Shown here: piece after piece, positions 15,357 to 23,423 of the stretch
How positions within the stretch are numbered: position 1 is the first letter of the stretch
How the letters are laid out: every line of letters begins with the position of its first letter
Source of the DNA: Armatimonadota bacterium
GTDB lineage: Bacteria; Armatimonadota; Zipacnadia; JAUWAU01
Reading direction: 5' to 3'
NCBI GenBank assembly: GCA_030601885.1
Contig: JAUWAU010000001.1
Span: 310,001-374,000, forward strand
DNA: 64,000 nucleotides
The notes under the pieces: generated by a model
What the model saw: only the letters and a program-made list of their open reading frames with translations
Told to the model about the DNA's origin: nothing
Database searches by the model: none
Made by a program: the position numbers and the translations under genes

Positions 15357-18300
15357 GTGATGGCAAGGCGTGAGCAAGACGACCAGCGGGACGTCCTCTC
15401 GGCGTTTCACCCGGCCGTGGCGGAGTGGTTTCGGTCGGCCTTTGAGGCGCCGACGCCGCCGCAAGAGCTGGGCTGGCGCTCGATCCTGGAGGGGCAGCAT
15501 ACGCTCATCCTCGCGCCCACCGGCTCCGGCAAGACGCTCGCCGCCTTTCTGGTGTGCATTGATGTGCTGCTGTGCGGGCGGATCGAGGAGGGTGGAGGCG
15601 AAGTTGTAGGGCGGGGTCTCCGTGCCCCGCCAAGCGGTGGAGACGGCAAGGTGAACGGGGAAGAGGGAGCAACTGTGGCTGAGGGAGCCTTGCCTGAGGA
15701 CCCGCAGGCTGGCAGCCTGCGCCACACCGAGGCCAAACGGCGGCGATCACAGCCCCGCACCGTCCACACGCTCTACATCTCCCCGCTGAAGGCGCTGAAC
15801 TACGACATCGAGCGCAACTTGCGGGCGCCGCTTTCCGGGATCGAGACGGCCGCAAAGGAGCTGGGGATCGAAGCGTCGCCCATCACCGTCGGCGTCCGCA
15901 CGGGCGATACGCCGCAGCGCGAGCGGCAGCGGATGGCCCGGAAGCCGCCGGACATCCTGGTCACCACACCAGAATCGCTGCATCTGATCCTGACCTCGGC
16001 CGCCCGCCGGATTCTGCACGGTGTGCGCTACTGCATCGTGGACGAGATCCACTCGCTGTGTCCAAACAAGCGCGGCGTGTTTCTCTCTCTGCTGCTCGAG
16101 AGGCTGGAGGAGGAGGCCGAGCAGCCCTTTGTGCGTATCGGCCTCTCGGCCACGCAGCGGCCGCTGGAGGAGGTGGCGCGCTTTCTCGGCGGGCGTACCC
16201 GGGAAGAAGGTCGGCTGGTCGAGCGCCCGGTGCACATCGTGGACGCCGGCGTGCGCAAGTCGCTCGACGTGCGCGTGGTGTGTCCGGTGCGGGACCTGCG
16301 CGAGTTGGGCGCCGGCGAGATCTGGCCGGCCATCTACCGCGTGCTCTATCGGTACCTGCGAGAGCATAAGAGCACCCTGATCTTCGCCAACAGCCGGCGC
16401 GTCGTGGAGCGCATCGCGGCGAGCCTCAACGAGCTGGCCGGCGAGGAGGTGACCTTCGGGCATCACGGGAGCGTGTCGCAGCAGGTTCGGCGGAGCATCG
16501 AGGAGGGCCTCAAGCAGGGGCGCCTCCCGGCGGTCGCGGCCACGGGCACGCTGGAGCTGGGCATCGACATGGGCGCCATCGATCTCGTGTGCCAGGTCGA
16601 GTCGCCGCACACGGTGACACGCGGGCTCCAGCGCGTCGGCCGGGCGGGGCATCTGTTCGCCGAGACCAGCAAGGGCCGCATCATCGCCAAAGTGCGCGGC
16701 GACTTGCTCGAAGCCGCCGTCATCGCCAGGGAGATGCTCGCCGGGAACGTGGAGCCGATACGCACGCCGCGAAACTGCCTCGACGTGCTCGCACAGCAGA
16801 TCGTGGCCATGGTTGCGGTGGGGGAATGGGACACGGATTCGCTCTACAACGTGGTGCGACGCGCGTACCCGTACTGCGACTTGCCCAGGGACCAATTCGA
16901 GGCCGTGGTGGAGATGGTGTCCGGGCGGTACCCGGCGCGGGAGTTTCGGGACCTCCGTCCCCGCGTGTCGCTCGATCGCCTCAGCGGCCGTCTGGCCGCC
17001 ATGCCGGGAGCCCAGCGGGCCGCGATCGTTGACGGCGGCGCCATTCCGGACACCGGGCAATACTCGGTCAATCTCGCCGGCAGTGGACTCCGCCTCGGGG
17101 AGCTGGACGAGGAGTTCGTCTACGAGTCGCGCGTGGGCGATGTGTTCGTCCTCGGGACGAATACGTGGCGCGTGCAGAGCATCACGGAAGACCGGGTGAA
17201 CGTCGTCCCCACGTCAGCGGCTGCCGCGCGGATGCCCTTCTGGCGAGGCGAGATGTACGGGCGGGAGCTGGACCTCGGGAGGAAGATGGGAGCGCTCGTG
17301 CGGTCGCTTGAGCCGAGGCTGGCGGATCCGGAGACGCCGGAGTGGCTCATCGAGAACTACCCCATGGACGGGCGCGGCGCCTGGAATCTCATCGAGTACG
17401 TGAAAACCCAGTGCGCAGACTCCTCGGCGATGCCCACCGACCGTCGCATTGTGGTCGAGCAGTTCAACGATGAGCTGGGCGAGCCGCGCATCGCCATTCT
17501 CACGTGCTTCGGCAGGCGACTGCACCTGACGCTGCGCCTGGCGCTCGAGGCCAGCCTCCGCGAGCGACTGCATCGCCAGGTGGAATGCCTGCACAACGAC
17601 GACGGGATTCTCTTCCGGTTCTCCGCTGCCGAAGGGCCGCTCCCCACAGACATGGTGCAGCGGCTGACGCCGGAGGCCCTGCCGGGCTTGGTGGTGCAGG
17701 AGCTTCGGGAGAGCGCCCTGTTCGGGCTGCGCTTTCGGCAGAACGCGGCCCGGGCGCTGCTGCTGCCCACCTCTCGCCCGGGGCGGCGCACGCCGCTGTG
17801 GCTGCAGCGCCTGAAGGCGAAGGACCTGCTGCGCATCGCCGCCACCTTCGAGGACTTCCCCGTGGTGCTGGAGACGTATCGCGAGTGCCTCGAGGACTAT
17901 CTGGATGTGTCGGCAGCGCAGGGGATCCTGGAGCAGGTGCGCTCGGGCGACGTCGAGATCCTCACCTGCCGGCGGCAGACGCCCTCGCCACTCGCTAGCA
18001 CGCTGATGTTCGACTTCACCGCGATCTACCTGTACGAGTGGGACGAGCCGAAGGGCATACAGTGGTCGGCCCGTCCCCCTTCATTGACCACTGACCACCG
18101 GCCACTGGCCACTGCGGTGGCGGGCGGGATCGACGAGCGCTCCCTTGATGAGATAACCACCCGCGTTCAGGGCCTCGGCGCCGGATATCGCGTACGGACG
18201 GCGCCGGAGTTCTTCGAGCTGCTGCGCAAGCTCGGTGATCTGACGACGGCGGAGGCCACGGCGCGCATTGAGGGGGACGCCGTCGCGGTGCTCGATGCGC

Positions 18301-20024
18301 TGACGTCCGCCGGGCAGATCGCGCAGTGTCACATCCCGTCTGCCCCGGAGCCCGAGCGCTGGGTGGTCACGGAGGACCTGCCGCTGTACGTTGCGGCCTT
18401 TGAGGACGGTGACGAGACGGCGGCTGGAGTGATCATCAGGCGATGCGCAACCCAGCGCGCGGCCGTCACAGCGGCGGATATGGCGGAGCGCTATGGCGTC
18501 TCGGCGGAGCGGGCGCAATCCGTTCTCCAGGACATGGCCACAGGCGGGGAGCTGGTGGAGCTCCCCGCGAGGCCTGGGCAAGACGCGCGTCGGTGGGGCG
18601 ATCCGGATCGGCTCGAGGCGGCATATCGCCTCGGACTCCACCTCCGCAAGCGCGAGGCGAAGCCGATTGGGCCGGCGGAGTTCACCCGCTTCCTGCTCGC
18701 CTTTCAGCATCGTGCGCCCGGGCACCACCTTGCGGATGAGGCCGGGCTGTCGGAGGTGCTCACACAGCTTCAAGGCTTGCCGCTCCCGGCGCGCCTGTGG
18801 GAGAGCGAGGTCCTGGCCCGACGCCTCCGCGGCTACGATCCGAAATGGCTCGACGAGGCGTGTCACCTGGGCGAGTGGGTGTGGCGCGGATTCCCCGGCG
18901 GAACCGGCTCCCCGGGACGTGTCGCTTTCTTTCGGCGAGAGCAGTACACGCACTTCCCGCAGGTGGATCGGGAACCCGGAGAGTGCCGGCTCTGTGCCGT
19001 TATCCGCGACATGCTGGCACGGCGGGGCGCATCCTTCCTGATGGACATTGCGCTCGAGGTGGGGGAGAAGAGCTCGGTGGTGCTGCAGCACCTCATGGAC
19101 CTGGTATGGGCCGGAGAGGTGACGCAGGACGGATGCTCCGTGCTGCGCCCGATGCCGAAGGCCAAGCCCCGGCTCGAGGGCCGGCGTCGGCGCCGGCGTA
19201 TGCGAGTGCCCAGGGGGGACCTCAGGGGCCAGTTGGCCATGCCGAGGTGGGCGCTGCTTCCCGCGCGCCACAGCCAGTGGTCAGTGGCCAGTGGTCAGTG
19301 GTCAGAGCCGCCGGCCAGCGCCTCGCCCGGAGACGACAGTGGCCGCAAGCCTTCAACTGGCAACCGGCCACTGACCACTGACACCTGGGATGGAGAGGCC
19401 CTCGAGCTCGTCGCCATGCAGCTCCTGCTCCGTTACGGCGTCATGTGCCGGGACCTTCTCGGGCTGGAGCACCTGCCGCTCACCTGGCGCGAGCTCTACG
19501 ATACCTACCTGCGATTGGAGATGCAGGGCAAGATCGTGCGGGGCTACTACGTGGAGGGCCTGGCAGGGGCTCAGTTTGCCCTGCCATCCGTGCACGAGGA
19601 GCTGACGAGCAGCTCGCGGGATGGGGATGGGGAGCCGGATGCCGGACTGCTCATCGATATGTGCGACCCGGCCAATGCGTACGGTCCGGGCGCTTTGTTC
19701 CCCTTGACTCGCCCGGAAACGGCGGCCCCGCTCAACGTCGCGAGGACGCCGTCAAACTACCTGGTGCTGCGCGGCGGTCGTCCGGTCGCCTGTCTCGAGC
19801 TCGGCGCCAGACGCCTGACGCCGTTAGTGGACGTCGAGCCGGCCGATCTGGAACAACTCGTGCAGCCGCTGCGCTCGCTGCTGGATTCGCCCTGGCCCAT
19901 GCGCCCCTTCCGGCGCGTGCGGGTCGAGTCCTGGGGGAGCGGCCCGGTGCCCAAGCCAGTGTCCGCGGCGCTCGAGGCCGTTGGATTCATTCGGGGGCAC
20001 CGGGGGTTGACGCTGGCGGAGTGA
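15357..20024 (+). CDS. lhr: Lhr-type large ATP-dependent helicase
   Basis: Superfamily 2 DNA/RNA helicase of the long Lhr type (E. coli Lhr about 1540 residues), linked to DNA repair. The 1555-residue protein has Walker A ILAPTGSGKTLAAF, DEIH box VDEIHSLCPNKRG, motif III GLSATQRPLEEV, the second RecA domain ending LQRVGRAGH, then the winged helix/Lhr core and the long Lhr C-terminal region. Start GTG at 15357 has GAGGAG at good spacing. Three segments look inserted in frame: residues about 77-133 (two palindromes), 902-920 and 1305-1343 (GTCAGTGG repeats, translated SQWSVASGQWSE and similar). They fall in loops, so the enzyme may tolerate them. Confidence 0.95.
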   Translation: MMARREQDDQRDVLSAFHPAVAEWFRSAFEAPTPPQELGWRSILEGQHTLILAPTGSGKTLAAFLVCIDVLLCGRIEEGGGEVVGRGLRAPPSGGDGKVNGEEGATVAEGALPEDPQAGSLRHTEAKRRRSQPRTVHTLYISPLKALNYDIERNLRAPLSGIETAAKELGIEASPITVGVRTGDTPQRERQRMARKPPDILVTTPESLHLILTSAARRILHGVRYCIVDEIHSLCPNKRGVFLSLLLERLEEEAEQPFVRIGLSATQRPLEEVARFLGGRTREEGRLVERPVHIVDAGVRKSLDVRVVCPVRDLRELGAGEIWPAIYRVLYRYLREHKSTLIFANSRRVVERIAASLNELAGEEVTFGHHGSVSQQVRRSIEEGLKQGRLPAVAATGTLELGIDMGAIDLVCQVESPHTVTRGLQRVGRAGHLFAETSKGRIIAKVRGDLLEAAVIAREMLAGNVEPIRTPRNCLDVLAQQIVAMVAVGEWDTDSLYNVVRRAYPYCDLPRDQFEAVVEMVSGRYPAREFRDLRPRVSLDRLSGRLAAMPGAQRAAIVDGGAIPDTGQYSVNLAGSGLRLGELDEEFVYESRVGDVFVLGTNTWRVQSITEDRVNVVPTSAAAARMPFWRGEMYGRELDLGRKMGALVRSLEPRLADPETPEWLIENYPMDGRGAWNLIEYVKTQCADSSAMPTDRRIVVEQFNDELGEPRIAILTCFGRRLHLTLRLALEASLRERLHRQVECLHNDDGILFRFSAAEGPLPTDMVQRLTPEALPGLVVQELRESALFGLRFRQNAARALLLPTSRPGRRTPLWLQRLKAKDLLRIAATFEDFPVVLETYRECLEDYLDVSAAQGILEQVRSGDVEILTCRRQTPSPLASTLMFDFTAIYLYEWDEPKGIQWSARPPSLTTDHRPLATAVAGGIDERSLDEITTRVQGLGAGYRVRTAPEFFELLRKLGDLTTAEATARIEGDAVAVLDALTSAGQIAQCHIPSAPEPERWVVTEDLPLYVAAFEDGDETAAGVIIRRCATQRAAVTAADMAERYGVSAERAQSVLQDMATGGELVELPARPGQDARRWGDPDRLEAAYRLGLHLRKREAKPIGPAEFTRFLLAFQHRAPGHHLADEAGLSEVLTQLQGLPLPARLWESEVLARRLRGYDPKWLDEACHLGEWVWRGFPGGTGSPGRVAFFRREQYTHFPQVDREPGECRLCAVIRDMLARRGASFLMDIALEVGEKSSVVLQHLMDLVWAGEVTQDGCSVLRPMPKAKPRLEGRRRRRRMRVPRGDLRGQLAMPRWALLPARHSQWSVASGQWSEPPASASPGDDSGRKPSTGNRPLTTDTWDGEALELVAMQLLLRYGVMCRDLLGLEHLPLTWRELYDTYLRLEMQGKIVRGYYVEGLAGAQFALPSVHEELTSSSRDGDGEPDAGLLIDMCDPANAYGPGALFPLTRPETAAPLNVARTPSNYLVLRGGRPVACLELGARRLTPLVDVEPADLEQLVQPLRSLLDSPWPMRPFRRVRVESWGSGPVPKPVSAALEAVGFIRGHRGLTLAE
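15609..15721. repeat. Two palindromic elements inside lhr
   Basis: GGCGGGG-TCTCCGTG-CCCCGCC (15610-15631) and CGCAGGCT-GGC-AGCCTGCG (15703-15721) are perfect hairpins separated by about 70 bp. The second resembles palindromes inside mqnC (30890 region). They interrupt the spacer between helicase motifs I and Ia, which is short in other Lhr proteins. Confidence 0.7.
18060..18114. repeat. GTCAGTGG-type repeat inside lhr (first)
   Basis: Units CAGTGGTCGG and TTGACCACTGACCACCGGCC then ACTGGCCACTG lie in frame within the helicase gene, translated as QWSARPPSLTTDHRPLAT. Confidence 0.7.
19274..19383. repeat. GTCAGTGG-type repeat inside lhr (second)
   Basis: A block of CCAGTGGTCAGTGGCCAGTG units at 19274-19305 and an inverted block GGCCACTGACCACTGACA at 19366-19383 flank about 60 bp. 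The two blocks could pair as a long hairpin. Translated in frame as SQWSVASGQWSE and NRPLTTDT. Confidence 0.7.
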
Positions 20025-20134
20025 TCGGCGGCCGGTGCACAGAGACATGGGTGTCACGGGTTGCTGGTCCCTGTCTGAAGCGGCGTGCCGTATGGCACCC
20101 CGTACGGGGCTAACCCGTGCATGGCGGCCAACCA

Positions 20135-20809
20135 TTACCGTTGGGCTATGCGCGCACGAATGCGCTGCAGCAGGAGCTCGGCGTTCTCCCCGCACACCGC
20201 GATCTCATCGGCGTCGAGCCCGGCGCCGGCGAGCACCTGTTCGGCGAACTCCGGCGTGAGAAAACCGTCGCCCCCGTGGGCATCGCTGCCGACCAGCAGC
20301 CGGGCGCTGGCAGCCCTGGCGATGCGGGCGACGTGACCGTTGGAGAGGCAATGGCCCCGCCGGGCTGATATTTCGAGGAACACGTCGTTCTCGGCGGCGA
20401 TCTTCGCTTCTTCCGGCGTGATGGGCCCCGGATGGCAGAGATAGTCCACGTCGCGGCATCTCACCGCGGCCAGATTGGTGCCGGGCTCGACAGGCTCCAC
20501 CAGCGTCTCTCCGTGCACCGCCACGTACGCGGCGCCGGCGGCCTTGGCCGTCGCCGCCAGCTCCGCGATCGCCCCGGGCGGCACGTGCGTAAGCTCCACG
20601 CTCGGGAGCGCCTCGATGTCCCAGTGTTTGTTGACGAGCTCGCAGTCGGCGGCGATCTCCCGCACCAGACGCTCGATGCCGCCCGCACCGACGTGATCGG
20701 CGATGCCGATGACGCTGCAGCCGGAGACCATGGCCCGCCGGACCAGCTCCACCGGCGAGAAGTCGCCGTCGCTGTAGAAGGTATGGGTGTGGAAGTCGCA
20801 GAGCTTCAT
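20135..20809 (-). CDS. PHP-domain metal-dependent phosphatase/phosphoesterase
   Basis: The 224-residue protein is a single PHP domain, as in histidinol phosphatase and related phosphoesterases. It has motif I CDFHTHTFYSDGDFSP, GIADHVG, AAYVAVHGETL, YLCHPGPI, FLEISARRGH and LVGSDAHGGD, which supply the trinuclear-metal His, Asp and Glu ligands. The ATG at 20809 has GGAGG 5 nt upstream. It starts 12 bp after the stop of the class I amidotransferase gene, so both form one operon. Substrate is not evident; HisK-like proteins of this short type often act on small phosphate esters. Confidence 0.87.
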   Translation of the reverse strand: MKLCDFHTHTFYSDGDFSPVELVRRAMVSGCSVIGIADHVGAGGIERLVREIAADCELVNKHWDIEALPSVELTHVPPGAIAELAATAKAAGAAYVAVHGETLVEPVEPGTNLAAVRCRDVDYLCHPGPITPEEAKIAAENDVFLEISARRGHCLSNGHVARIARAASARLLVGSDAHGGDGFLTPEFAEQVLAGAGLDADEIAVCGENAELLLQRIRARIAQR

Positions 20810-20821
20810 ATCAGCCTCCAC

Positions 20822-21574
20822 CTACGGCCTTTTCTGCCTGGCATCCTCCGCGGCGACCACCAACGCGCGGAACAGCCGCTGGGCGTGCTGATGGCGCAGG
20901 GCCATGTGCTCCGGGTGCCATTGCACCGCGACGCAGAAGCGGTGGTCGGGCAGCTCGATCCCCTCGATCACGCCATCGGGCGCACGCGCGGAGACGACGA
21001 AGTCGGGCGCAACGTCCCGCACCGCCTGGTGATGGAAGCTGTTGACGCGAACGGTGCTGGCGTCGAGGGCTCCGGCGAGCATCGTGTCGGGCTCGATCTC
21101 CGCCTCATGACTGGCGTGATCTCGCGGCGCGTGCTGGCGGTGCTGCAGGGTCGTGTTCTCGCGCATCGACAGGTCTTGGTACAGCGTGCCCCCGCAGAAG
21201 ACATTCAGCACCTGGATCCCCCGGCAGATGCCCAGCACGGGCAGGCCCTCACGCTCGAGCGCGGCGGGAATGATGGCGGCGTCCAGGGCGTCGCGGAAGG
21301 GGTCCACGGTGCCGAGTCCTTCGTGCGGGTTCTCGCGGTAGAAGCTGGGGTCCAGGTCCCCGCCGCCGGCGACGATGAGGCCGTCCAGCCGCCCCAGCAG
21401 CTCCTCGATGCTCTCCGGCTCCAGCGCGCATGGAAGCAGCAGCGGAACGCCGCCCGACTGCGTGACAGACTCCACGTAGTCCCGATTCTGAGACTCCTGC
21501 GCCAGCGGCGTTTGCCACGGGTAGGTGGGAGTCGTGTGGCGCGTCGTGCACGTAATACCTATGAGAGGTTTCAA
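20822..21574 (-). CDS. Class I glutamine amidotransferase-like hydrolase (peptidase C26)
   Basis: The 250-residue protein belongs to the gamma-glutamyl-gamma-aminobutyrate hydrolase (PuuD/C26) family. It shows the N-terminal PLIGITCTTRHT block, the substrate loop LIVAGGGDLDPSFY, the nucleophile Cys in GICRGIQVLNVFCGGTLYQDL's first half, SFHHQAV and the catalytic His-Glu region VQWHPEHM. The start codon is TTG with a GGAGGG site about 10 nt upstream. It is the first gene of a two-gene operon with the PHP phosphatase. Physiological substrate (gamma-glutamyl compounds or folyl-polyglutamate) is undetermined. Confidence 0.88.
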   Translation of the reverse strand: MKPLIGITCTTRHTTPTYPWQTPLAQESQNRDYVESVTQSGGVPLLLPCALEPESIEELLGRLDGLIVAGGGDLDPSFYRENPHEGLGTVDPFRDALDAAIIPAALEREGLPVLGICRGIQVLNVFCGGTLYQDLSMRENTTLQHRQHAPRDHASHEAEIEPDTMLAGALDASTVRVNSFHHQAVRDVAPDFVVSARAPDGVIEGIELPDHRFCVAVQWHPEHMALRHQHAQRLFRALVVAAEDARQKRP

Positions 21575-21603
21575 CGAGACCGTTCCCTCCAGCGCAGAGC
21601 CAA

Positions 21604-21630
21604 GGCAGTTGTCAGTGCGCAGTGGTCAGT
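21604..21630. repeat. GTCAGTGG-type dispersed repeat
   Basis: GGCAGTTGTCAGTGCGC followed by AGTGGTCAGT, 30 bp upstream of the amidotransferase-like gene. Confidence 0.6.
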
Positions 21631-21778
21631 AGGTGCCTTCTCCGCTCACCGGCGGCGGCCGACCGACAGCCGTCGCCTGAGGTTCGCTGTCGGGATGACG
21701 TGTCCTTGACACAGGCGCCGGGCATGGCTGCGAGACGGCGATCCCCGCAGTCGCGCATCGGCTGGCGACGACGCACTG

Positions 21779-22990
21779 TCATGCCACTGTCTCAGCGAGG
21801 GCGGAGGGCCTGATTTGAGGCACCGTGGCCTTCCTGACTCCCTCGGCGGCGCATATGGCCACGCACCGGGCGCAGACGTAGTCCGAGTACAACTGGGCCT
21901 TTTGCCCTCGGTCCCGGCAGCAGTTGCCGAAGTCGAACTTGAGCCATCCTTCGAAGAACCTATGCTTCTGTCGCAAGACTCTCTCGCCGTACTCCCCCCG
22001 TGGGCTGGGGACCGAGTTGCCGAGTGCCCCCGAGCCGCAGTACTCGATGCACTTGACGCAGACACTGTTGCCCTCGCCGTCGAGGACATTGTAGGTGCAG
22101 TAGCGCTGCCGAACGATCTCCTCGCTGACGTTGGTGTAATCCGCCAGCGCGCCCGCGTGCTGCTGCCACTCGGGGGTGATCTCCACGATGCCGGATTCCG
22201 GATCGTGCATGGGCGTCTGCTCGTCGAAGACGACGATGGCGCCGTACTGGCCCATCAACCGGCGCACCCGGCCATCGTCCCCGGCCTCGTCGCGGAAGGG
22301 TATGCGCGAGACGCCGAATTGCAGCAGCCCCGTCAGCACCGCGACGCTGTTCTGCGGGAAGAGGTTGTTCGCCGGACCGTGATACTTGCCGCGCTGGTAC
22401 TCGGCGCGGGTACGGTCGGCCACGATATTCGCCCGGTCGCCGGTCATGGGCACCACGGCGCGGTCTTCGGAGATGAGCGCCAGCGCCAGCTTATTCAGGG
22501 CGCGGGTGATGATCTTGCCGGTTTCACCGCGAGCCTTGATGTACGAGTCCAGCGGCGCCCGATCGCCCGCGAGTATGCGCTCGGCGTACGCCTCAAAGAT
22601 GCGCGGGTCGATGGGCAACATACCGGAAATGATGACTGCGCGCCCGAAGCTCTCCCTGGCGTCGTCGTACGTCTCTGGCATGGCGAGCGGGTTGGGCGAT
22701 CCGTCGCGCCGGGTGCTCCGTATGTTGTTGGCGGCGAAGTGCGCCCAAATATCCGGAAGGCCAATGGGGTGCCGGCCGACGATGGCGGGGCTCCGAAGGC
22801 CCGCCCAGACATCGGTCTCAAGGCTGCAGTTTGCGATCGCCACCCTCACGACTGCCTGACCATCCGCCTCGGTCATATGCGTGAAGTCGCCGTTGCCCCA
22901 GGAGTACTCGGGCTCGGCCCGCACCTCGGCGACCTTTTGGGCCAGTGCGGACTCCAACGTTTCGCGCGTCAATGGGATGCTGTGCGCCAT
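21779..22990 (-). CDS. Unknown Cys-rich protein with ferredoxin-like C-terminal motifs
   Basis: A 403-residue soluble protein whose last 110 residues hold several Cys clusters: CVKCIEYCGSGALGNS (CxxCxxxCxxxA), FGNCCRDRG and CARCVAICAAEG. The first resembles the ferredoxin repeat of epoxyqueuosine reductase-type proteins, so one or two Fe-S clusters or zinc sites are likely. The N-terminal 290 residues (WGNGDFTHMTEADG, VVPMTGDRANIVADRTRAEY, YGAIVVFDEQTPMHDP) match no family I recognise. The ATG at 22990 has AGGAGAGGAAC upstream. No operon partner; 433 bp of non-coding sequence lies upstream. A redox role is inference. Confidence 0.72.
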   Translation of the reverse strand: MAHSIPLTRETLESALAQKVAEVRAEPEYSWGNGDFTHMTEADGQAVVRVAIANCSLETDVWAGLRSPAIVGRHPIGLPDIWAHFAANNIRSTRRDGSPNPLAMPETYDDARESFGRAVIISGMLPIDPRIFEAYAERILAGDRAPLDSYIKARGETGKIITRALNKLALALISEDRAVVPMTGDRANIVADRTRAEYQRGKYHGPANNLFPQNSVAVLTGLLQFGVSRIPFRDEAGDDGRVRRLMGQYGAIVVFDEQTPMHDPESGIVEITPEWQQHAGALADYTNVSEEIVRQRYCTYNVLDGEGNSVCVKCIEYCGSGALGNSVPSPRGEYGERVLRQKHRFFEGWLKFDFGNCCRDRGQKAQLYSDYVCARCVAICAAEGVRKATVPQIRPSALAETVA

Positions 22991-23423
22991 GTTCCTCTCC
23001 TCTCGGCCAGCACGTGGGGCGCCCGGCGCCGGATCGTTCCCGTCCCCTGAAGCCCCACGTTAGCAATGAGTTGCGGTTGGTTGATTCCCAACCGTATCGC
23101 GCCTATTCCTCCGTCCTTTGTGCCTTCGGCGTCGGTGAGCATGCCGACTCCGTCTGCGGCCACACTGGCCGGCAGAGCTTGAGCTGGATCATGCCCTCGC
23201 TGACAGATTCGCTGTCACGCTGCCGCTCTCCTTGCCGCTGCGCCTCGTCGCTCGCTCCTCAGTACCGGCGCCCAGATCGGCCCGGCGGAGGAAACAGGAA
23301 ACGCGCACAGAAAGGCAGTGGTCAGTGATCAGTGGTCAGTGGCCAGTGGGGTCTGCAGTGCCCTGCATTTGGCTGACCACCGACGACTGACGACTAACAA
23401 CTGTCTTTTTGGAGGGATGCAGG
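22991..23423. other. Intergenic region, 433 bp
   Basis: Divergent gap between the Cys-rich protein and the phosphodiesterase gene. Holds a GTCAGTGG-type repeat block in its right quarter and several small imperfect palindromes such as CTGACAGATTCGCTGTCA near 23199. No gene or clear promoter seen. Confidence 0.5.
23314..23403. repeat. GTCAGTGG-type repeat with inverted partner
   Basis: GGCAGTGGTCAGTGATCAGT and following GGTCAGTGGCCAGTGGG are followed 20 bp later by complementary units CTGACCACCGACGACTGACG. The two halves could form a hairpin, as in the second repeat block of lhr. Confidence 0.65.

Noticed and set aside
15747-17060. 437-codon minus-strand frame opposite lhr
   Set aside because: Shadow of the helicase domain; His/Arg/Val-rich composition typical of antisense frames in GC-rich genes.
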